Part shown: one piece after another, positions 5,437 through 9,549 of the stretch | How the letters are laid out: every line of letters starts with the position of its first letter | Numbering within the stretch: the first letter of the stretch is position 1 | Assembly: GCA_002691245.1 (NCBI GenBank) | Contig: NZHH01000006.1 | Coordinates: 1 to 9,549, forward strand | Origin: Methylaequor sp002691245 | Lineage (GTDB): Bacteria > Pseudomonadota > Alphaproteobacteria > Methylaequorales > Methylaequoraceae | DNA length: 9,549 bases | Direction of reading: 5' to 3' | Program-made: the position numbers and the translations under genes | Notes under the pieces: generated by a model | Databases searched by the model: none | Told to the model about the DNA's origin: nothing | Seen by the model: the letters and a program-made list of their open reading frames with translations, nothing else

Positions 5437-5562
5437 ATGGATTCAAGATTCCATAAATATTTATATATAATAGCAATATGCGCTTTAATTGTTGCAATAA
5501 TGACCATATACAAGGGGTTGAATGAGATAAATTTATTCTTTACAGAACGAATCAAAATTTAA
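5437..5562 (+). CDS. Small single-span membrane peptide (41 residues)
   Basis: Not a recognised family. The frame ATG GAT TCA... encodes MDSRFHKYLYII..., followed by a continuous hydrophobic segment from about residue 8 to 24 (YLYIIAICALIVAIMTI), a short Lys/Gly/Asn turn, and an amphipathic tail ending TERIKI. This looks like one transmembrane helix with short polar ends. Support: TGGGAT at 5426-5431 is a plausible ribosome-binding site 5-6 bases before the ATG; the stop overlaps the gph stop in the same TTAA arrangement used by the other convergent pair at 2974-2977; and the frame fills most of an otherwise empty 230-base gap. Against: it is short and no homologue can be named. A role with the neighbouring divergent or convergent genes cannot be inferred. 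Confidence 0.5.
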   Translation: MDSRFHKYLYIIAICALIVAIMTIYKGLNEINLFFTERIKI

Positions 5563-6218
5563 CTTGTTAAGATCTCTTTAATTTTTATAAATTTGTCAAT
5601 TTCATAGTCAGGTATTGAATCAGGAGTAAGTCGCCCATATCCGTATGTTACAAAGATAGACTTTATTCCTAATTTATTGGCAGGAATAATATCATTTTTA
5701 CTGTCTCCGATCATTAAACATTCGCTGGGGTCCAAAATTAATTTTCTTAATATGTAATTTAACATTTCAGTATCTGGCTTAAGTTTTAAATTATTACTAG
5801 AACCTAAAACAAGATCAAAATACTTATCAATACCAAATTCATAAATTATTTTTTCAGTAAGATTTTGTCTTTTATTGGTACATATACAGAGTTTGAATTT
5901 TTGTTTTAGAATTTTTAAAGTTGTTTTTACGGTTGGATAAATAGTTGATTTATTACTACAGTTATCATAATAAAATTTAAGAAAATCATTAATCATTAAT
6001 TCTATATCGTATTCATTTAGATTCTTTTTTAAATAATTAAAAGATTTTTCTATCATAGCCTTTGCTCCACCACCTACTAGAGAACCAATTATATTATCTG
6101 GAATAAAGTCAAGGTTATGACGTTTCAATGTGAAATTTAGTGAATCAAGAAGGTCAGGACCACTATTCAATATTGTTCCATCGAGATCTATAATTAGACA
6201 TTTTATTGGTTTATTCAT
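5559..6218 (-). CDS. gph: HAD-family phosphoglycolate phosphatase
   Basis: Probably hydrolyses 2-phosphoglycolate to glycolate, a salvage step for a toxic by-product of DNA-end repair or oxygenation. HAD motifs on the 219-residue product: motif I DLDGT (D11 nucleophile, D13 acid/base), motif II CICTNKRQ (Thr), motif III Lys in LKLKPD, and motif IV GDSKND. The cap region between motifs I and II is helical and about 70-90 residues long (C1 cap), as in Gph. The sequence LVGGGAK near residue 50 and YPTVKTTLKILK before motif II also fit Gph. The ATG at 6218 is preferred because MNKPIKCLIIDLDGT matches usual family starts; an upstream in-frame GTG at 6233 would add five residues but has no ribosome site. 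Glycolate would be a natural substrate for the FAD oxidase nearby if that enzyme is GlcD-like, but this is speculation. Other HAD substrates remain possible. Confidence 0.86.
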   Translation of the reverse strand: MNKPIKCLIIDLDGTILNSGPDLLDSLNFTLKRHNLDFIPDNIIGSLVGGGAKAMIEKSFNYLKKNLNEYDIELMINDFLKFYYDNCSNKSTIYPTVKTTLKILKQKFKLCICTNKRQNLTEKIIYEFGIDKYFDLVLGSSNNLKLKPDTEMLNYILRKLILDPSECLMIGDSKNDIIPANKLGIKSIFVTYGYGRLTPDSIPDYEIDKFIKIKEILTS

Positions 6219-6244
6219 AAAAAAATATTCCACTGTTGGAAAAA

Positions 6245-6258
6245 TGATATAATATTAT
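6245..6258. promoter_or_regulatory. Divergent promoter region between gph and glmU
   Basis: On the plus strand TGATATAAT (6245-6253) is a perfect extended -10 (TGnTATAAT); transcription would start near 6260, about 25 bases before the glmU ATG. No good -35 is visible, which extended -10 promoters can tolerate. The overlapping palindrome ATAATATTAT (6249-6258) gives a five-of-six -10 match (TATTAT) on the minus strand, which could drive gph with a start about 24 bases before its ATG at 6218. The two promoters would overlap and compete. AT-richness makes chance matches likely, especially on the minus strand. Confidence 0.45.
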
Positions 6259-6285
6259 CTTAATTTTTATATCAAGTTTAATTAA

Positions 6286-7593
6286 ATGTCTTTATCAATA
6301 ATTGTCTTAGCAGCCGGCAAGGGTTCCAGAATGCTCTCATCAAGACCTAAAGTTTTGCACGAAGTTGGAAATTATCCTATGTTATTTCATGTTCTTGACA
6401 CAGCTACTTCGCTAAAAAATTCTAATGTAAATCTAGTAATTTCAAAATCTTTACTTGCTTTTAGACAGGAGATAAAAAAGAAATATCCTAATATAGTTTT
6501 TTCATTACAAGAAAAACAAAATGGTACTGCAGATGCAGTCAAATGCGCACTAAAAACGAATCAAAGTTATTCAAAAAAAACTATCATTCTTTATGGTGAT
6601 ACTCCACTAATTTCAAAAGGTACTCTTCAAAAGTCATTGAGAAGTTATGACTCTAAGAAACTGGATTTATGTGTTATCTCTATGATGCCCAAACAAAATA
6701 AAAATTTTTATGGAAAATTAAAATTCCAAAAAAATAGACTCGTTTCAATAGTTGAACAAGTTGATAACAAGGAGATACAAAGTGAATTGGATATTTGTAA
6801 TTCTGGAATAATGATTATCAATTCAAAAAAATTAAATGAAAATATACAATTAGTTGGAAACAGTAATTATAAAAATGAGTTTTACTTAACAGACTTAGTA
6901 AAAGTATTTTCACAACAACATTTTCTAGTTGATCATTTCTCTTGTGTATTTGAAGAAACTTTGGGAGTAAATAACATGAAAGATTTAATGTTAGTTAATA
7001 AAGAATTTCAAATTAAAAAAAGAAATTATTTTCTGGATAAAGGGGTTTTTATGCAAGACCCAGATACAGTATATTTTAGTTATGATACTAAAATTGGTAT
7101 AAATGTTAAAATTCAACCTAATGTTTATTTTGGAAAATCAGTAATTATAAAAGATGGAGTTACATTAAGAAGCTTTAGTTACCTTGATAATGTTAAAGTG
7201 CATGAGAATGTGATTATTGGACCATTCGCAAGAATAAGAGATGGTGTTGAAATAGAACAACACTCAAAGGTAGGAAATTTTGTTGAATTAAAAAAATCTA
7301 AAATAGGAAAAGATGTCAAGATTTCGCATCTTTCTTACATTGGAGATACAACAATTAAAAATAGCTGTAACATCGGAGCAGGAGCAATAACTTGTAATTA
7401 TGATGGAATAAAAAAACATAAGACAATGATTGGAGAGAACTGCTTCATAGGATCAAATAGTTCTTTAGTTGCACCTTTAAAAATAAAAAAAGGTTCATTA
7501 ATTGGAGCAGGAACTGTTGTAAATAAGGATGTTCCTGATGGTACAGTTGTTTACAGAAAATCTGAATTAATTAAAAAAAATAAGAAAAAATAA
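6286..7593 (+). CDS. glmU: Bifunctional GlcNAc-1-P uridyltransferase / GlcN-1-P acetyltransferase
   Basis: GlmU acetylates glucosamine-1-P and then couples it to UTP, giving UDP-GlcNAc for peptidoglycan and lipid A. N-terminal uridyltransferase domain (about 1-230): LAAGKGSRM at 8-16, PKVLH at 21-25, QNGTADAV at 78-85, YGDTP at 103-107 with metal-binding D105, FYGKL at 141-145 (family GYGR-like), CNSGIM at 171-176, NEFYLTD at 197-203, and N229/N230 for metal. C-terminal left-handed beta-helix (about 250-425): repeated hexapeptides, GPFARIRDG at 312-320, VGNFVELKKS at 329-338, catalytic-base H348 in ISHLSYIGD, NIGAGAITCNYDG at 362-374, and GSNSSLVAP. At 435 residues it is about 20 shorter than the E. 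coli protein, mostly by trimming the tail, which ends in a Lys-rich stretch. All catalytic residues seem present. The stop overlaps the glmS start by one base (TAATG), so the genes form an operon. Confidence 0.97.
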   Translation: MSLSIIVLAAGKGSRMLSSRPKVLHEVGNYPMLFHVLDTATSLKNSNVNLVISKSLLAFRQEIKKKYPNIVFSLQEKQNGTADAVKCALKTNQSYSKKTIILYGDTPLISKGTLQKSLRSYDSKKLDLCVISMMPKQNKNFYGKLKFQKNRLVSIVEQVDNKEIQSELDICNSGIMIINSKKLNENIQLVGNSNYKNEFYLTDLVKVFSQQHFLVDHFSCVFEETLGVNNMKDLMLVNKEFQIKKRNYFLDKGVFMQDPDTVYFSYDTKIGINVKIQPNVYFGKSVIIKDGVTLRSFSYLDNVKVHENVIIGPFARIRDGVEIEQHSKVGNFVELKKSKIGKDVKISHLSYIGDTTIKNSCNIGAGAITCNYDGIKKHKTMIGENCFIGSNSSLVAPLKIKKGSLIGAGTVVNKDVPDGTVVYRKSELIKKNKKK

Positions 7594-9413
7594 TGTGTGG
7601 AATTTTCGGTGTTTTTTCTAATAAACCAGTTATTGATAATATATTGAAAGGGCTTTCAAAGTTAGAATATAGAGGATATGACTCTTCTGGTATTTCAATT
7701 TTGGATAATAATAATATAATTAAAACTATAAGAGCTAAGGGTAAATTAGAAAATCTTTATCAAAAAATTAAAGATAAAAAATTTGAGGGTTGTATTGGAA
7801 TAGGCCACACAAGATGGGCAACACATGGTATTCCATCAACAAATAATGCACACCCTCACACATCAGAAAGTGTGTCAATTGTTCACAATGGCATAATTGA
7901 AAATTACAGTCATTTAAAAAAAATGTTACAAAAAAAAGGTTTTTTATTTCAGTCTCAAACTGATAGTGAGGTAATAGCCCATTTGTTAAGTTATGAATTA
8001 AGAAATAATGATCCAAAACAAGCAATCAAAAAAACCTTAAAATATCTGGAAGGCGCTTTCGCAATAGCTATTTTGTTTAAAAATATTAATTTACTAGCTG
8101 GTTCTAGAAGAGGTAGTCCTTTAGCTATGGGACTGTCTGAAGATTCAACTTATCTTGGGTCAGACTCGTTAGCTTTGGCACCATTTACTCAAAAAATAAT
8201 TTTTATGGAAGAGGGAGATAGCGTATTTATAGAAGAAAAAAAAGTTGAGGTTTTTGATAAAAACTTTATCCAAGTTGATAGAAAAATATCTTTATCTTCC
8301 TTTACAGGTTCAAATTTTGAAAAAGGTAATTTTAATCATTTCATGCAAAAAGAAATTTTTGAGCAACCGCTTATTATTGGTGATTCACTGTCAAGGTTCT
8401 TAGATCCAATTAAAAAAAAAATAAATATTCCTAATTTAAATATTGATTGGAAGAACCTAGAAAGAGTAGATTTAATAGCTTGTGGAACCTCTTTCTATGC
8501 TTGTCAGGTTGCTACGTATTGGTTTGAAAAATATTTAAATATCAATACAACTGCTTATTTGGCCTCAGAATTTAGATACAAAACCTATGTAAAATCAAAC
8601 AAAACATTATCAATTTTTATTTCACAATCTGGAGAAACAGCTGACACTCTTGCAGCATTAAGATACGCTAAACAAAATAAAAGTAAAATATTTTCTATAG
8701 TTAATAATTCAGAGAGCAGTATTGCAAGGGAATCTAATTTTTTTATTACTTTAGCTGCTGGCCCAGAAATAGGTGTTGCTTCAACCAAAGCTTTCACAGC
8801 ACAATTAAGTATTTTAGCTTGTCTATGTCTCGTTGCAGGTAGAACAAGAAAAAAGATTTCCAATCAACTTGAAAAAAAACTAACAGCAAGTTTACTTGAG
8901 GTTCCATCTAATATGTCATCAGTTTTTAACAGTCTTATCCAAATTAAAAAAATAAGTAAAGAAGTTGTTAAAGCAAAAAGCGCTCTTTTTCTTGGAAGAG
9001 GTTCTCTGTTCCCAATTGCATTAGAGGGAGCATTGAAATTGAAGGAGATTTCTTACATTCATGCAGAGGGTTATGCGTCTGGTGAAATGAAGCATGGACC
9101 CATTGCGTTGGTTGATGAAAAGGTTCCGGTAGTTGTGATAGCACCTAAAGACTCGTTATTTGAAAAAAACATTTCCAACATGCATGAAATATTAGCCAGA
9201 GGGGGAAAGGTAGTATTAATCACTGACAACAACGGTGCTAAAGAGATTGAAGATAATACTTTGAAAAAAATAATAATAAATAATGTGTCAGAATTTATAC
9301 AACCAATTATTTTTAGTCTTCCAGTTCAGTTGTTGGCCTATTATGTTGCGGTACTTAAAGGAACAGATGTTGATCAACCCAGAAATTTAGCAAAATCAGT
9401 GACCGTGGAGTAG
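7593..9413 (+). CDS. glmS: Glutamine--fructose-6-phosphate aminotransferase (isomerizing)
   Basis: GlmS makes glucosamine-6-phosphate from fructose-6-P and glutamine, the committed step of amino-sugar synthesis; GlmU later uses the derived GlcN-1-P. The 606 residues are full family length. N-terminal Ntn glutaminase (about 1-240): Met followed by nucleophile Cys2 (MCGIFGVF), YRGYDSSG at 26-33, HTRWATHG at 72-79, AHPH, HNGIIENY and TDSEVIAHLL. Two SIS isomerase domains follow: ACGTSFYA, SQSGETADTLAALR and STKAFTAQL in the first; FLGRGSLFPIALEGALKLKEISY and HAEGYASGEMKHGPIALVD in the second. The C-terminus DVDQPRNLAKSVTVE is the canonical ending that closes the active site. The start ATG overlaps the glmU stop, indicating translational coupling. 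The phosphoglucosamine mutase (glmM) that links the two steps is not in the window. No glmS ribozyme-type leader is possible here since glmU is directly upstream. Confidence 0.99.
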   Translation: MCGIFGVFSNKPVIDNILKGLSKLEYRGYDSSGISILDNNNIIKTIRAKGKLENLYQKIKDKKFEGCIGIGHTRWATHGIPSTNNAHPHTSESVSIVHNGIIENYSHLKKMLQKKGFLFQSQTDSEVIAHLLSYELRNNDPKQAIKKTLKYLEGAFAIAILFKNINLLAGSRRGSPLAMGLSEDSTYLGSDSLALAPFTQKIIFMEEGDSVFIEEKKVEVFDKNFIQVDRKISLSSFTGSNFEKGNFNHFMQKEIFEQPLIIGDSLSRFLDPIKKKINIPNLNIDWKNLERVDLIACGTSFYACQVATYWFEKYLNINTTAYLASEFRYKTYVKSNKTLSIFISQSGETADTLAALRYAKQNKSKIFSIVNNSESSIARESNFFITLAAGPEIGVASTKAFTAQLSILACLCLVAGRTRKKISNQLEKKLTASLLEVPSNMSSVFNSLIQIKKISKEVVKAKSALFLGRGSLFPIALEGALKLKEISYIHAEGYASGEMKHGPIALVDEKVPVVVIAPKDSLFEKNISNMHEILARGGKVVLITDNNGAKEIEDNTLKKIIINNVSEFIQPIIFSLPVQLLAYYVAVLKGTDVDQPRNLAKSVTVE

Positions 9414-9448
9414 TTTGGAACGGATGGTATACTAAAAATCTGTCAGAA

Positions 9449-9478
9449 ATTCACCTAAGATTCACCCAAAAAATCACT
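9449..9478 (+). repeat. Short direct repeats (ATTCACC) after glmS
   Basis: ATTCACC occurs at 9449-9455 and again at 9460-9466, starts 11 bases apart (about one helical turn), followed by a degenerate copy AATCACT at 9472-9478. The remaining 3' flank (9414-9549) has stop codons in all six frames, no convincing terminator hairpin and no recognisable RNA gene. The repeats could be protein-binding sites or chance; the window ends too soon to see what lies beyond. Confidence 0.4.
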
Positions 9479-9549
9479 AACTTATATCTATCAAACTATC
9501 CTCTTTCAGAGTACCAAAAGTTTTTATTAAGAATTATCTATAGACTTCG

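Noticed and set aside
5370..5555. Minus-strand 61-codon open frame between gph and sua5
   Set aside because: Opposite the 41-codon plus frame, which has better start context and a coherent membrane helix; the minus product shows no domain.
7768..8025. Minus-strand 85-codon open frame inside glmS
   Set aside because: Antisense to the conserved glutaminase domain of GlmS.
8585..8863. Minus-strand 92-codon open frame inside glmS
   Set aside because: Antisense to the conserved first SIS domain of GlmS; product has no recognisable features.

Overview
The window is an AT-rich, tightly packed bacterial chromosome segment. Gene order and protein signatures point to an alphaproteobacterium with a streamlined genome, the kind seen in free-living marine lineages such as Pelagibacterales or similar AT-rich groups. 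The clues are: hisD-infA-maf followed by tRNA-Phe, which is an alphaproteobacterial neighbourhood; Lys/Asn/Ile-rich proteins; gaps of 0-4 bases or overlapping stops between most neighbours; and many A/T homopolymers of 9-14 bases inside genes. The exact lineage cannot be fixed by reading alone.

Layout. Bases 1-1238, plus strand: the 3' end of hisD (histidine biosynthesis), infA (IF-1) and maf (nucleotide pyrophosphatase), 3 bases apart and probably one transcript. Bases 1239-1290: a short gap with a perfect 18-bp palindrome and a likely tRNA promoter. Bases 1291-1366: tRNA-Phe(GAA) with encoded CCA. Bases 1372-2977, plus: a small putative lipoprotein of unknown function beginning 5 bases after the tRNA, then a family 2 glycosyltransferase.

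Bases 2974-5330, minus strand: sua5 (threonylcarbamoyl-AMP synthase for tRNA t6A), followed without a gap by an FAD-linked 2-hydroxyacid dehydrogenase of the D-2-hydroxyglutarate/glycolate oxidase type. The latter is split by one frame change at a run of nine A; with a -1 shift it reads through as a complete 463-residue enzyme. Bases 5331-5436 are non-coding. Bases 5437-5562, plus: an uncatalogued-looking 41-codon frame encoding a single-span membrane peptide. Bases 5559-6218, minus: gph-like phosphoglycolate phosphatase. A divergent promoter region follows, then glmU-glmS (6286-9413, plus), overlapping by one base and supplying the first and last steps of UDP-GlcNAc synthesis for peptidoglycan and lipopolysaccharide. 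The last 136 bases hold no recognisable gene but contain short direct repeats.

Most of the content is housekeeping. The items most worth a second look are the A9 frame change in the FAD oxidase, the 41-residue membrane peptide, the two convergent gene pairs that share a TTAA stop overlap, the tRNA-coupled lipoprotein gene, and the 18-bp palindrome. I see no defence system, CRISPR array, prophage or insertion sequence.
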